Assembly: GCA_963576725.1 (NCBI GenBank)
Contig: OY755237.1
Location: 62,470,979 to 62,534,978, forward strand
Direction of reading: 5' to 3'
DNA: 64,000 nucleotides
DNA from: Azorinus chamasolen
Taxonomy: Eukaryota > Mollusca > Bivalvia > Cardiida > Solecurtidae
Position 1 is the stretch's first letter. Each line of letters starts with the position of its first letter. Shown here one piece after another: positions 1 through 10,406 of this stretch. Position numbers and translations under genes: made by a program. The notes under the pieces are model-generated. The model worked only from the letters and a program-made list of their open reading frames with translations, did not search any database and was not told the origin of the DNA.

Positions 1-222
1 TCAGGCACAATTTTTTGTCTCATACCAGTTAACTCTTAGCATGATAGCCATGAATATATAGTCTATATGCAGAGGAAATGTCAAGTAACAGACAGCATTA
101 GTATCCAATTGCCTGACACTCGGGTCAAGGGTTTTGAAAGAAATGAAAAAAACAAAACCTTTCTGATTAAAAATTAAAAACAGAAGATGGTTTCATGCAC
201 AAGTTTGACAAAATTCAATTAC

Positions 223-476
223 TTAACCCTTTACCTCATTGAGACACCCATTTCAAGTCTTTGCAAACAGACAATAATCTGTAGGTGCCACCTTATCAGT
301 GTCTACTCTGTTTGCTTTAGTACTTATAGAATTATATAGATCTGATCCCTTATTTTCTGCCACGGCAAATAAATCGAGAACTATACAAATATACATGTAC
401 CATTATAAAAATTCTGCTAATTGACAGTCATAGAGTCATTACTTCTTACATAACTATCCATCAGGTGAAGGGTTAA
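223..476 (+). mobile_element. TTAA-B MITE, degenerate copy
   Basis: TTAA and CCCTTTACCTC open the copy and GAAGGGTTAA closes it. The central palindrome is decayed (GCAAACAGACAATAATCTG). Its right TTAA is shared with the next copy, so the two elements abut head to tail. Confidence 0.55.
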
Positions 477-707
477 CCCTTTCCCTGATGAATATTCATA
501 TAGGAAATAATGACATTTTTTATAATGGCATATGAACACAGGACATTTTGGCTCTGACAGGCAGAAGCTGTAGAATCATATCTAGATATTACACCATAAG
601 CAAACAGAGCAGACCCTAATCAGACGGCTCCTATAGGAGCCGTCTGATCTGGGTCTACTCTGTTTGCAGATGCGTCAAAATGCGTTTACATAAGGGAAAA
701 AGGTTAA
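473..707 (-). mobile_element. TTAA-B MITE
   Basis: The ends are TTAACCCTTTCCCTG and AAAAAGGTTAA. The central stem is intact, with apex GGCTCCTATAGGAGCC at about 626-641. Arm order is GCAGACCCTAATC then GATCTGGGTCTAC, which is the minus orientation. Confidence 0.8.
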
Positions 708-814
708 CAGATATACAGTTCATTGATCTAGTTATATAGTTCAAGCTTATATGCCTAAGGCCAAGATAGTAAACATTTCAACACAATGTAAGTCAAATAA
801 GTAATTGTTTGTCT

Positions 815-1135
815 TTAATCAGCTCCTACTGTACTAAATTTGTTTTCGATTTGGATTGTTCAACAACAGTACTCATTTTGCTATTTAATCTTTTACTTCA
901 TAAATACACCTTCCTGCAACTTTGCAACAGAGTACTAAGAAGACCCAGATCAGACGGCTCCTATAGGAGCCATCTGATCAGGGTTTGCTTTATATGATAT
1001 ATTATAGATCTAATTCTACAGTTTCTGTCAATAAAAAAATATTTTTGTCCATAGTGCCATTATAACAATTCAGTTAATTAATGTTCATGATGTCATTTTT
1101 TTCTTTCCTGAACATTCATGGAGTAAAGGATTAAT
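815..1135 (+). mobile_element. TTAA-B MITE, left end degenerate
   Basis: The right half is clear: TATTATAGATCTAATTCTAC, then the CATTCATGG subterminal motif and GGAGTAAAGGATTAA. The core has a GGCTCCTATAGGAGCC apex. The left terminus is diverged, so the start is approximate. Confidence 0.6.
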
Positions 1136-1239
1136 CCAAATCATGCTTTTGTTTCCTGATTTTTAGTGTGCCCAGTATCAAGTCAGTCCACAGTAGTACC
1201 TTAGCCAGGGCCATTATCCAACCAACAGACCTATTAAAT

Positions 1240-1471
1240 TTAACCCTTTCCCTCATATAAATACTTTTCACACATTTGCAAACAGTGCAGACCCAGATCA
1301 GAGGACTCCTGTAGCAGCTCTCTGATCAGGGTCTGCTCTGTTTGCTTATGGATTATATAAACCTGATCAAACAGTTTTTTCAATGCAAAACATTCACTGG
1401 AAAACTTTACATTATAAAAATCAAGTTAATAAATGAATATTCATTAAGCGACCAAAAAAAGAGAGAGTTAA
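1240..1471 (+). mobile_element. TTAA-A MITE
   Basis: It starts TTAACCCTTTCCCTCAT and ends GAGAGTTAA. The core apex is damaged (GACTCCTGTAGCAGCTC) but both arms remain. Confidence 0.65.
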
Positions 1472-1814
1472 CAATACCCCCCATAATACTGATTGATATG
1501 TGAAGCAGCAACTTTTTTAATACACCAATAAACAGTTTGATACAACATAAAAAATCTTTAATACTTGAAATTCTTGAACTCATATTCACTCAGAATGCTT
1601 CTCTTATGTTGTACATTGACAAAACTGTATATTAACCTTTCCTCCATAGCTACACCTTTTTTGCCTTTGCAAACAATAGACCCAGATCACACTGCTCCTG
1701 TACCAGCCTTCTCCTACAGAAGTCTTTCAGCGAAGTTTACAACAAATACCAATGAACTCAACCATAAGCAATCACTGACTATTCCACTTTTAAAAATTCA
1801 GCATACTAATAATT

Positions 1815-2051
1815 ATTGATTGTTTACCTCATAAATATCTATGCACAAAATACTGACATAAGCAGTAGTAATTAGTTGAATTTTATAATGACATGAACAC
1901 ATCAGCATTTGGCCATGGCAGACACAGTAGAATCAGATTTATGGTATTCCTTAAGCAAACAGAGCAGGCCCTGATCAGACAGCTCCTACGGGATCTAGGT
2001 CCACTCTGTTTGCGAAGGCGTGAAAAGATGTATCTATCAGGTAGAGGGTTA
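1815..2051 (-). mobile_element. TTAA-B MITE, degenerate
   Basis: The right half of the stem has lost about 15 bases: GCTCCTACGGGATCTAGGTC replaces the usual apex and arm. It runs straight into the TA-T element that follows. Confidence 0.5.
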
Positions 2052-2053
2052 TA

Positions 2054-2255
2054 CAGTAGAACCCTAATGCGACCACTTAATGAATAAACATGGGTGTCTT
2101 TATAAGCAGGTGGTTGCTAAATGTAGGACAAAAGTAAAGCAGAAAGCTCCTCTAGGAGCTTTCTGCATTACTTTTGTCCTGCATTAAGCTACTACCTGCA
2201 TCTAGCACCCAGAATTATACCTCTTTTAGGTGGTCGCATTAGCGGGGGTTTACTG
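2054..2255. mobile_element. TA-T MITE (Tigger/pogo-like), intact
   Basis: The ends are CAGTAGAACC and the inverted GGGGTTTACTG, flanked by TA on both sides (2052-2053 and 2256-2257). The long inner palindrome has apex AAGCTCCTCTAGGAGCTT. The inner arms carry CAGGTGG and ACAAAAGTAA. Known fact: Tc1/mariner-pogo elements duplicate TA and often start CAGT. Inference: a non-autonomous member of that superfamily. Confidence 0.8.
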
Positions 2256-2284
2256 TAGTATCTCTACATTGGTCAATGACTTAC

Positions 2285-2489
2285 ACTGTGCAGGCAGTCC
2301 AGACACAAGGTTTGGCTGTTCCAAATAGGGGCAGGGAGGAGTACCAGGGTATTTGCTGGTCTTTAGGGACCTCAAAAATGGTGGATTCATGTCTGATACA
2401 GGTACCTCACTTCTATAGTCACTGGTGAGGCATGTGCATAAAACAGACACATAGAAGAATGGACTGGCTGTACTGATGCATGAAAATAA
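2285..2489 (-). CDS. PSMG1: PSMG1 exon 4 (partial gene; last exon seen)
   Basis: The exon follows a TTATTTCAG acceptor and ends at a GTAAGT donor after 205 bases. Its first codon is in phase with exon 3. It reads LFSCISTASPFFYVSVLCTC, then SDYR, PPFLRSLKTS and YLEQPNLVSGLPA. The last two motifs match the conserved PSMG1 segment between the central strand and the C-terminal helices. The exon ends in phase 1, so at least one further exon (about 70-80 residues in relatives) is needed. I searched the minus strand from 2284 to 1 and found no convincing continuation, so it probably lies off the left edge. Confidence 0.85.
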
Positions 2490-2526
2490 CTGAAATAACA
2501 CAAAAACACATGTTACAAATTTAATA

Positions 2527-2918
2527 TTAACCCTTTACCTCATAGATACACCTTTGACATCAGACATGATACTAGTACCAAATCAATGACAATAGCTCAG
2601 CTTCTATTTTACTGCAATTACTCAAAATATTCGACCAGGCAAATTTAAGTAGATAGTATAGACCCAGACCAAACAGTTCTAAGCAAACAGAGCATACCCT
2701 GATCAGATGGTTCCTATAGGTGCCATCTGATCTGAATTTACTTGAAACCATTGTGATAAATAGAGCTTTTGCTCCTATAGGAGCAAATGCTCTATTTATC
2801 ACAATGGTTTCAAACTACAAAATTCTAAAAAAAATCCTTTTCTCTAGTTAATGATACTTTTTGGTAGATTCATTCAAAGAGGTTGGGTCTAAAAATAGCC
2901 TATGGAGGAAAGGGTTAA
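2527..2918. mobile_element. Chimeric TTAA MITE (B/D-type left part, C-type right part)
   Basis: The left part, up to about 2742, carries a normal stem (GCATACCCTGATC ... GATCTGAATTTAC). It switches abruptly to the GAAACCATTGTGATAAATAG stem of family C, which then runs to a normal family C terminus, GGAGGAAAGGGTTAA. There is one TTAA at each outer end and none at the junction. This suggests recombination or template switching between families rather than simple nesting. Confidence 0.6.
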
Positions 2919-3059
2919 AAGGCATATGAATGAGGTAAAGGTGTATATATATATATAGAATAAAGGGGTTATACAATACAAGTAGAAATAATTCAATTTA
3001 AAACAGTTTGGATCTTGATCAATGAGGACAAGCATGTAGTCTTTTTTAGACAAATCCAC

Positions 3060-3259
3060 TTAACCCTTTCCCTCATATGAACGCCTTTTCATTTGCAAAC
3101 AGAGTAGACCCAGATCAGACGGCTCCTATAGGAGCCGTCTGATCAGAGTCTGCTCTGATTGCTAATGGACACCTTCCATATTTCATTATAACTATTTTGT
3201 CCATGAATATTCAGTAGGTATTGAAATTTGGAATAAACATAGAACAGGGAAAGGGTTAA
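3060..3259 (+). mobile_element. TTAA-A MITE, intact, short
   Basis: A clean 200-bp copy: TTAACCCTTTCCCTCATAT ... GAACAGGGAAAGGGTTAA. The apex is GGCTCCTATAGGAGCC and the arms are GTAGACCCAGATC and GATCAGAGTCTGC. It lacks about 60 bp between the stem and CACCTTCCATATTTC compared with longer copies. Confidence 0.85.
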
Positions 3260-3452
3260 GGTCTGGGTAAACAAATTTAATATTTTCTCAACAGACAATT
3301 AAATTACCAGTTAATCATCCATGTCTAAATTGCTACCCAGTATGTACCTTTCAGAATATTAAAGCCATTTTCTCTGAGAAATACTGCTGTTCTTCCACAT
3401 TTTGTTGATTAGTAATGTATCTGTACCCTGGAATGGTTTAGCAATTAGCATA

Positions 3453-3611
3453 TTAACCATTTCCTGCTCTGTTTGCTAATGGAATTTAATAGGGTCTGTT
3501 TCTGTAGTTTCTAAAATGGCTACATTGTTCCACCTTCCATATTTCATTATAACTTTTATTCATGAATATTCAGTAGGTACTGAAGTTTGGAATAAACAGG
3601 TAAAGGGTTAA
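3453..3611 (+). mobile_element. TTAA-A MITE lacking the left stem arm
   Basis: It starts at TTAACCATTTCCTG and joins directly to CTCTGTTTGCTAATGG. The left arm and apex are deleted, and the right part up to GGTAAAGGGTTAA is normal. Confidence 0.65.
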
Positions 3612-3724
3612 TACCACTCTGACATCATTGATGACATTTTCCCATGCTTTCATTACAGTAAACACCAATTAACCATTTCAGTCATGAATATTAGCAGGAG
3701 ATTCAACCTATTATGATTTATGGC

Positions 3725-3951
3725 TTAACTCTTTATTCCATGAATATTCATGTCAGAAACATCGACATCATGAATAGAAATTACATTTGTAGTTTATTGT
3801 TTTAAATGGCAAATGAAAATAGGATTTTTTAGCCATTTTTTCCCATTTCATTAGCAAACAGCAGACACTGATCAGACGGCTACTATAGGAGCCATGTGAT
3901 CTGGGTTTACTCTGCTTGCAAAGGCATAGAAAGGTGCATTTATGAAGTAAT
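3725..3951 (-). mobile_element. TTAA-B MITE
   Basis: It has TTAACTCTTTATTCCATGAA at the left, a core with apex GGCTACTATAGGAGCC, and a diverged right end near GCATTTATGAAG. A further family B right-half fragment follows at about 3960-4062. Confidence 0.6.
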
Positions 3952-4220
3952 AAATATACGGAATAACAAAAATTTCATGTGTTAATTTGCAATTTTAAAA
4001 ATTAAACTAATTGATATTCATGGTGTCATTATTTCTTACATGAATATTCACAGAGTAAAGGGTTCCATACATAAGCCATATTGCCATTTCTACAAACATA
4101 CAATGGAAGTGTCAAATAGACTGGATCCTGATGAGACACTGAGTTACTCAGTATCTCCCCTAGTTTCAATCTGTTGCAAAGCTTCATGTAATCTCAAATC
4201 TGCCCATAGCATGCAAAAGT

Positions 4221-4462
4221 TTAACCCTTTCCCTATTCTATGTTTATTCAAATCCTACTGAATATTCATGGACAAACTAATTGTAATGAAATATGGAAGA
4301 TGGAAAATTGTAGCAATTTTAGAAACAAAAGAAACAGGTCTATCAAATCTTATAAGGAAATAGAGCAGACCCTGATCAGACGGCTCCTACACGAGCCGTC
4401 TGATCATGGTCTACTCTGTTAGCAGATGTGTGAAAACATGTTTATATGAAGGAAAGGGTTAA
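4221..4462 (-). mobile_element. TTAA-A MITE, intact
   Basis: TTAACCCTTTCCCTATTC to GAAGGAAAGGGTTAA. The stem apex is GGCTCCTACACGAGCC. It sits in PSMG1 intron 3, 54 bp from exon 3. Confidence 0.8.
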
Positions 4463-4515
4463 TAGTTTATTCCGGCACTACATTGTACAATCAAGGTGAA
4501 AACATATACAGTTAC

Positions 4516-4727
4516 CTGATTTGTCCAAGAATATGACTGCTCTGGGCTCACATCAGTTTTACAAATACACAGGAACATATCTGGGATTGATCTGGATCTG
4601 TACACATAACAGCATTTGTCAGATGGTGACATCTGGTCAAAGGTGTTTACATCATCCTCTGCCATTCCACTGAACAAAGCCCCAATCACATAATAGTCTT
4701 CATGAAGTACATAGGTTTGGACAAAAC
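4516..4727 (-). CDS. PSMG1: PSMG1 exon 3
   Basis: The acceptor is TTTTTTAG and the donor is GTAACT after TGGACAAATCAG. The length of 212 bases carries phase 1 in and phase 0 out, consistent with exons 2 and 4. The peptide includes GFVQTYV, the KCCYVYRS segment, the conserved FLCICKTDV strand and a PEQSYSWTNQ stretch that matches the PSMG1 signature FLCQC...QYQWLEK. In relatives this is the central part of the chaperone fold. No frameshift or stop interrupts it. Confidence 0.9.
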
Positions 4728-4971
4728 CTAAAAAAAGAAAAAGGAAAATGTTTGGGAAAAAATCTTATCTCTGGATGGAAATGTCATTTGAGCAAAATTA
4801 AACAGCACAATAAACTTGAAGGATTGTAGGCAAGAATGTACAAATCTATATCAAGGGTCAAAAACTACAACATATATAGGGTGAATACTTGAGGGCCTTA
4901 GCATAAATATTGGCTCCTGAGAAACAAAGTAACTCTTGAAACAGCTCACTGTCAGGTCCAAACTACCACAT

Positions 4972-5098
4972 TTAACCCTTTCCTTCATAAAAAAAGCATT
5001 TTTCACGCGTTTGCAAACAGCACAGACCCAGATCAGGTGGCTCCTGCAAGCAGATCTTATACTGTGTCTATCAGGTTGGTAGTAGCTTAATGCAGGAC
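4972..5098 (+). mobile_element. Truncated TTAA-A MITE fused to a TA-T fragment
   Basis: A normal TTAACCCTTTCCTTCAT left end and left arm (CACAGACCCAGATC) stop after CTCCTGCA. A short piece of the TA-T inner arm follows (GGTAGTAGCTTAATGCAGGA). Confidence 0.5.
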
Positions 5099-5186
5099 GA
5101 AAAGACAATTTGCAAAGGCATTAGTTTTCCCTTTATGAGAAAAAAAGAAATACTCATGCATCCTAATTACCCCAGTAAATACCAGT

Positions 5187-5446
5187 TAATTTCAAGCCAT
5201 TCCCTGTTCTATATTTATTCCAGTTTTCAATACCTACAGATGTATTCATGTAAAAACAGTAATAATGAAATATGGAAGGTGTAACATTGTAGCCATGTTA
5301 GAACCTAACGAAGCAGATTTATCAAATTCCAATGGCAAATAGAGCAGAACCTGATCCAATGGCTCTTATAGGAATCATCTGATCTGGGTCTACTCTGTAA
5401 AATGCAAATGTGTGAAAATGTGTTTATAAGAGGGTATGGGTTAACA
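5187..5446 (-). mobile_element. TTAA-A MITE
   Basis: It has a degenerate left end (TTAATTTCAAGCCATTCC), typical TTTCAATACCTAC and GAAATATGGAAGGTG segments, a mutated core (GGCTCTTATAGGAATC) and GAGGGTATGGGTTAA at the right. Confidence 0.65.
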
Positions 5447-5617
5447 GCTTTGTAGAGGCTTATAAATGTTGTCTGTTATTACTCCTTACAGATACCTTCT
5501 GACAGCTTTGCAAACAGAGTAGACCCAGAACAGACAGCTCCTGCTCAGTGATTTTTTTGCCTATAAAATACTGGAAGAGAATGAAAGGACTTCTTTAAGG
5601 GTGTATATAATCTAAAT

Positions 5618-5637
5618 CCCCCCCCCCCCCCCCCCCC
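5618..5637 (+). repeat. Poly-C tract
   Basis: An uninterrupted run of 20 C within PSMG1 intron 2, 55 bp from exon 2. A run this long is also a likely place for a length error in the assembly. Confidence 0.9.
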
Positions 5638-5692
5638 TTGTCAAAACTTGGACCAAAACAAAAAACAACAACAAAACATCTAAATCACTTAC

Positions 5693-5799
5693 CTGCAGCT
5701 GCTGGACCAATTGCTATAATCAAACTCTGGCAAGACAGTTTATGGTCTGCCTGTTTTGATAACTCTGTATAGAGGAGTGGTGTCCATCTGGCACATGTC
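5693..5799 (-). CDS. PSMG1: PSMG1 exon 2
   Basis: The acceptor is CATTTTTAG and the donor is GTAAGTG after GCTGCAG. The 107-base exon completes the split codon GA|G from exon 1, then reads TCARWTPLLY and on to the motif QSLIIAIGPAAAG. The KFIIAIG-like strand is the most conserved N-terminal element of PSMG1. It leaves in phase 1, as exon 3 requires. Confidence 0.88.
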
Positions 5800-5958
5800 C
5801 TAAAAATGAACAGTATTGTTTCAGTTGGAGATAAATGGTAAGATGAAAATATCAGGCACTACCTACGTGAAAATAATCATAAGTATTGCAAACACTTATA
5901 ACAAAAGGAGACCCTAAACAGCAGCAAAACTAGAACAGATGTCAGGCCACCATTATGT

Positions 5959-6207
5959 TTAACCCTTTACTGCATAAATACACCTTGCTACACCTTTGCA
6001 AACAGAGTAGACCCAGATCAGACAGCTCCTATAGGAGCCGTCTGATCAGGGTCTGCTGTTTGCTCATGGTATAATATAGAAATGATTCTTCAGCTTTTGC
6101 CATTTCCATAAATTCCTTTGTCCATGTGCTATTATAACAATGAATCTACTTAATATTCATGATGTCATTATTTCTAAAATGAATATTAATGGAGTAAAAC
6201 GGGTTAA
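5959..6207 (+). mobile_element. TTAA-B MITE, intact
   Basis: TTAACCCTTTACTGCAT to GGAGTAAAACGGGTTAA, 249 bp, in PSMG1 intron 1. The stem apex is AGCTCCTATAGGAGCC. A small deletion removes CT from the right arm (GGTCTGCTGTTTGC). Confidence 0.85.
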
Positions 6208-6831
6208 TGCAATGAAAATGATTGAACTGAATACAATATTGGCAATTTGGCTCCAAATTACATATAGGCAATATCACAGGTGTCCGGCTCATAATATATG
6301 TATAAAATAAGTTAAAATGTCCCTAAATTTACGTTTTGTAACAATTGGAGCCGAAAATATATATGTTGGGGCGTTTTGGAATAAAGCTGAAATTTCGTAC
6401 AGATTATCAATTTTCATTAGCCGGACTCCTGTCGGCAATATAATTGGGTCCCTTGACGAATAGAAAATATCATGGAATATCCGAGACATTGCCGACAAAT
6501 ATCCTAACAGAACGTGGATCACTAAACGCCACTTAACACCCTTTATCCTAGTCTCATTAATGGCCCGTAAGACAGCATGCTAATTTTGTGACAGGTGCCG
6601 TCTTGCCGGGATATCGTTAAAACCGAAAGTAGCTCGATATCACCATTTAGAGTACACTGATGTGAACTACCTTTATCCGGACACTGGTCTATATCAGAGA
6701 CTTTTCCTTTCTGCATGTTTTGAATATGACTGGTGTGACAAAGCAGATCAATCATGAATGATGACAGTATTAAGATGTGGCGGTTATAGATATTATTTGT
6801 AGAGTAGTAAAAGAGATATTTCCAAACTGAC
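6208..6831. other. PSMG1 intron 1, unclassified low-copy DNA
   Basis: This stretch is noticeably richer in CG dinucleotides than the surrounding introns. It holds several related short words (GTCCGGCTC, GCCGGACTCC, TTGCCGACA) but I cannot assign it to a repeat family. Open frames on the minus strand here (6289-6522 and the read-through of exon 1) show no protein similarity that I recognise. Confidence 0.4.
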
Positions 6832-6920
6832 TCTGTTGTTGTGTCTGATTCGATGTCGTCTTCATCTTCATCGACAGCTCTTGAAAAGCCTTCAATAATT
6901 TCTCCGAAGTACGTCGCCAT
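6832..6920 (-). CDS. PSMG1: PSMG1 exon 1: proteasome assembly chaperone 1, N-terminus
   Basis: The start codon at 6918-6920 opens MATYFGEIIEGFSRAVDEDE, followed by an acidic stretch. This is the arrangement of PSMG1 proteins (MAATFFGE..., then an acidic run). A GTCAGT donor after ACAGA leaves two bases of a GAG codon that exon 2 completes, so the phases fit. Known role: PSMG1 forms a heterodimer with PSMG2 that scaffolds assembly of the 20S proteasome alpha-ring and keeps alpha-rings from pairing off-pathway. The four exons found (minus strand, 6920 to 2285) encode about 204 residues, against about 288 in human, so the C-terminal quarter is missing. The gene is divergent from SYAP1. An alternative reading that ignores the donor would give an unrelated 125-residue tail. 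Confidence 0.85.
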
Positions 6921-8712
6921 GCTGCGGGAATCCTATGGATCTATTTATAGAATTGGGAAAATCCCTTGCTACTGAGGAAGTAAATAACTTGATTTAAAGT
7001 GTTTATTTCTTAGTGTTCCTAGACAAAACTTTATATTTAAGTTACCATCGTAACAGCGTTAATCCGCTTGCATTTTATCAGAAAAAAAAACACACAAGCA
7101 AACTCAATACGTTAAAACCTACAAAAAAGCCGAGAACCAGTGAAAGGTGATGCAATAGACGGATATCACGGAAGATACCGGAACCAATAGCATGCCTTGA
7201 CACACAATAAAATTTTGCTGCCACTTTGAGGTTATTCGCGTCTAAAAATAAAGTTTGCTCAAATTTGGATTTAATGCTCATTTGACTACTTCTGATTCGA
7301 CCCTTTAAAACACTGTCATTTTTAAAAGTTGTTTTGCCTATTGAAAAAATATTGACCTTATTATATTAAGGACAGATAGTTCTATTACAGTGTCAAAAAG
7401 CTCTCGATGTATCTTCTCGATCCTACCTGTTTGCAAACGTGACTTGTGTGTAAATATCTAGAAAGTGAAAACCCAAGTTTAACACTTTCATGAAATCCAG
7501 ATAACTAATATTTTGCTTTTTTCTAGAAATTTACAACGATGTCTCATTATTAATAAATCCAAAAACTTATTAAAATATATTATTGATTTAATTATTAAGT
7601 CTTTGATTAATTCTTTACTCTATGCATGAATATTGATATTTAAGGAATACTTGGCGTCATTTAGTCGAATTTATAATGGCAAATAAACTCAGGAGTTTAT
7701 GCCCATGACAGAAACTGAATCAGATCTAAATATTATCCCCAAAAATACAGTATAAAGCGTTAAAACGTGTTCTAATTACCAATTATCTAGAAAAATTTAG
7801 AGTTACCAGTTCTTCAACTTGGTACTGGATATCCAGCTGCAGCACTTACAGGGTACTGCATAATGGTGTTAATGGAGACATATACTGCATTTGGATTTCG
7901 GACTTCCTCACTTGGACTGGCGACATATGTGGATGCCCTGTATGCTCTACATAGTTTGTGCTTACATTGTCAATGATGTTTTTTTATTTGCTTGCATGTT
8001 TAAGGTTTTTTTTGTTTTGATTTTTATGCTTGATCTTTGTTTCTAGAACCTGCTTGAAATCAGCCTTTGTTGCTCGCTTTTATTATTAAAACTCCGTGTG
8101 TTTGCAATCAGTTTTTTTTATTTCTTATCTTAGATTTTATATATGTAATATTTTGGGGTTTCTTCTACGGGTAATCGCTTTAAGTCTTTGAAAATAGACC
8201 AGATCAAGATCAGGCAGCTCTCAAATAGGCCGTCTGATCGCAACCTGGTCTAGAATGCTCTAAGGTGCATGGTAACCATAGCATAATCAATTAAGCTGTT
8301 CTAGGCAACTAAAGGTATCTAACTTTTCTGATTCTGAACCACACATTCAGTAAAATAACTGTGATACTTTCATGTGAATGTACATACCGCAATACTTTTA
8401 TTTTTATGCATGCTCTATGTGATATGTTACTGTTTGCATGTTCATACTTCTGTTATATTTGTTTTTTGACTCTTGTTTGTCGGAATAAAAGCCCGTCAGG
8501 GCTTATGTTATTATGTTATGAATATCCGACGTTAAACAAAACTTTTCTTATGTGTTATGAAATTGTGTTATCCTTGAGAGAGACATGTCTGACAGGATAC
8601 CAGTAATTATAACGTCTGTGATATCCCAGGAAACCATATATAGCGGGTCCTTTTTTCCACTTCGTCTTGTTGCAGATGATAACAGATACAGCATTGAAGC
8701 GGTCAGAAAGTG

Positions 8713-8735
8713 GGTGCACGACCGACTCGTGCACC
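8713..8735. repeat. Short perfect hairpin
   Basis: GGTGCACGA and TCGTGCACC form a 9-bp perfect stem with the 5-base loop CCGAC. It lies about 320 bp upstream of the SYAP1 start codon. Function unknown. Confidence 0.6.
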
Positions 8736-8997
8736 GTAAATCCTGACATGATCGATTATGCAACGTATTAGTATCACAGGTAGCAGTTTTGCTGATTTCA
8801 GTCAATGCAAACGAGGTAATAACTACAGTTCAGAAATAAGATGGTATTGTTGAACTTAATCGAATGCTTTTATTCAGTTCGTGGTTATATAACATCCGTC
8901 CGTTACGGATTCAGTAAGATGCCGATATATAAAAAAATACCGTTTGGGCCGAATAGGGAAAATGTCGGGTTAAATCTAAAACGCAGTTTTCAATGTC

Positions 8998-9006
8998 AAC
9001 TTCCGG
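8998..9006 (+). promoter_or_regulatory. ETS-type motif upstream of SYAP1
   Basis: AACTTCCGG lies 48 bp before the SYAP1 start codon. CTTCCGG is the classical ETS/GABP site often found near transcription starts of housekeeping genes. Here the position is suggestive only. Confidence 0.35.
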
Positions 9007-9054
9007 TCTGCTGATGTTTACAAAATTTTGGACAATAAACATAACATTTTAACC

Positions 9055-9304
9055 ATGATAAAGAACGTGACAAAGTGGTTAGGTGTGATTGATAACACAG
9101 AAAGTGAAGAGACACTCCAAGTGAATTCTGAGGGTGATGAAAAAGTCATTGAAAAGGAACCAGAAGATGAGAAAACTGAAATATCGGACGAGGCCGAGGG
9201 CAAAAAAGACGGGACTCCAAATGACGACATTATTTCTCCTGAAACGAAACAAGCCCTCGAAGAAGCATCAGCAAAAGCCATAAATACCGCTAAGGAATGG
9301 GGAA
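9055..9304 (+). CDS. SYAP1: SYAP1 exon 1: synapse-associated protein 1 (BSD domain), N-terminus
   Basis: The start is the ATG at 9055, in context AACCATGA. It opens MIKNVTKWLGVIDN, which corresponds to the MFRGLSSWLG-type beginning of SYAP1. An acidic, low-complexity stretch follows (about residues 15-62), then ALEEASAKAINTAKEWGS, like the AKDFGNYLF helix of relatives. The donor GTACGT splits a serine codon after one base. The full set of seven exons ending at 54106 gives 344 residues (human 352). Known roles: mammalian SYAP1/BSTA promotes mTORC2-dependent AKT1 Ser473 phosphorylation; fly Sap47 is presynaptic and affects plasticity. A TTG-initiated extension from 9028 is not needed, since family members begin at this position. 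Confidence 0.92.
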
Positions 9305-10091
9305 GTACGTTTCAGAAGTAGGGCACTTAGTGCATTCAGACTAACACAATTTTCAGTTAAATAGTGTCGTAATGTCACGCTTCAATGATTTTCAAATCAA
9401 TTGCTTTCAATATAGAATCTGGGTCATCTCATACGTTTTCCTTGTCAATTCAAGTTCTCGTTTGTTGATCCTCCAGTCTGTTTGTGCATTATTCCATCTG
9501 TCTATTTGTTTTATTTGAATATATCTTGCTAAATATTCGCTGAGATGGTACCTCGTGTACAATGAATTAAACAGTTTAAAACACAAAAGATGTATTGATT
9601 CTATAATTGAAAACACCAGTGTGACCACCCCTTGCAGCCCATGTGCATTGGGTGCATTTTCCTAAAATGATCGATCAGATCAATTAAGACAGTAGCAAAC
9701 CTGTCAAGGAACATGCATTGTGTGTGTGTTTCATGCATTTTACATCTAATTTATCACGCTCACACATGTATTTTCTTAGAAATTCTTGAAAAAAAGGTTT
9801 GAAATATGACCATTGAAGTCTTAAATTGCCTTCAAAACCCCTTAAATTGTCTCATAAATAATGCAATGTGCCGATTACGATGCATTATTTAGGCCGAATC
9901 GCTGTGACGTCACTCATTAATTCCCCCTCTGTAGACTCCACTAAGCTGTCAGGAAAAGGCTTTGTCACGTCTTTAAAATGGCAATTATCAGGAGCTTCTT
10001 GGGGTCCTAGCGGCCCCCTACTATTAAGGTCACTCTTAACGCGTTCTGACCCTTGACAGGTATGCAGTAATAAAACATGCATGGTTTACAT

Positions 10092-10406
10092 CAGGGTTTT
10101 CCCCAGAAATTTATGAAGGCATGTTACATCTGGCATGTAAATCTGGTTTCAAATTCAATATAACAAATACATGTAAAACTATTTATCCATAAATAGGCAT
10201 TATTTTATCAAATTGAAATGGTTTTCATACACATCTGATTATAAACAACACAGAATTTTATAGTAATTATGAATTTGGGCATTTTAAGTAACTCAAAATT
10301 GTTATATTTATAAAAGTCCATTGAAAAGTAAGGCATGTTGCAAGAGATATTTTGATATAAAGGCATGTTGCATTTGACATGCCTTAAATGCCTGGGGAAA
10401 ACCCAG
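10092..10406. mobile_element. Non-autonomous hAT element, 315 bp
   Basis: The ends are CAGGGTTTTCCCCAG and the inverted CTGGGGAAAACCCAG. They are flanked by a perfect 8-bp duplication, GTTTACAT (10084-10091 and 10407-10414), the hallmark of hAT insertion. AGGCATGTT..CAT words are repeated just inside both ends. It has no coding capacity. Confidence 0.85.

Larger units (their letters stand above)
6921..9054. promoter_or_regulatory. Shared intergenic region of PSMG1 and SYAP1
   Basis: This 2.1-kb gap between divergent start codons contains no gene that I can support. About 7610-7780 and 8185-8250 hold remnants of TTAA MITEs (decayed AGACCAGATCAAGATCAGGC arms). The rest is AT-rich. Both promoters presumably lie here, close to each start codon, but no core promoter can be fixed from sequence alone. 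Confidence 0.5.

Noticed and set aside
1..2284. Missing last exon(s) of PSMG1
   Set aside because: Two open minus-strand stretches (about 1-112 and 1135-1215) were read, but neither resembles the AILYLCYTD...LD..TVEAF segment expected there.
6289..6522. 77-residue minus-strand frame in PSMG1 intron 1
   Set aside because: No recognisable domain, no splice continuity with the gene and no support beyond an open frame.
6543..6920. 125-residue frame starting at the PSMG1 ATG
   Set aside because: Only the first 89 bases are coding; the rest is intron 1 read through past a phase-correct GTCAGT donor.
6941..6950. TATA-like CTATAAATAG (minus strand) before PSMG1
   Set aside because: It lies only 21-30 bases before the start codon, which would place transcription start at or after the ATG.
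9028..9054. Upstream extension of SYAP1 exon 1 from a TTG codon
   Set aside because: The first ATG at 9055 matches the start of SYAP1 proteins; a non-ATG start is not needed.
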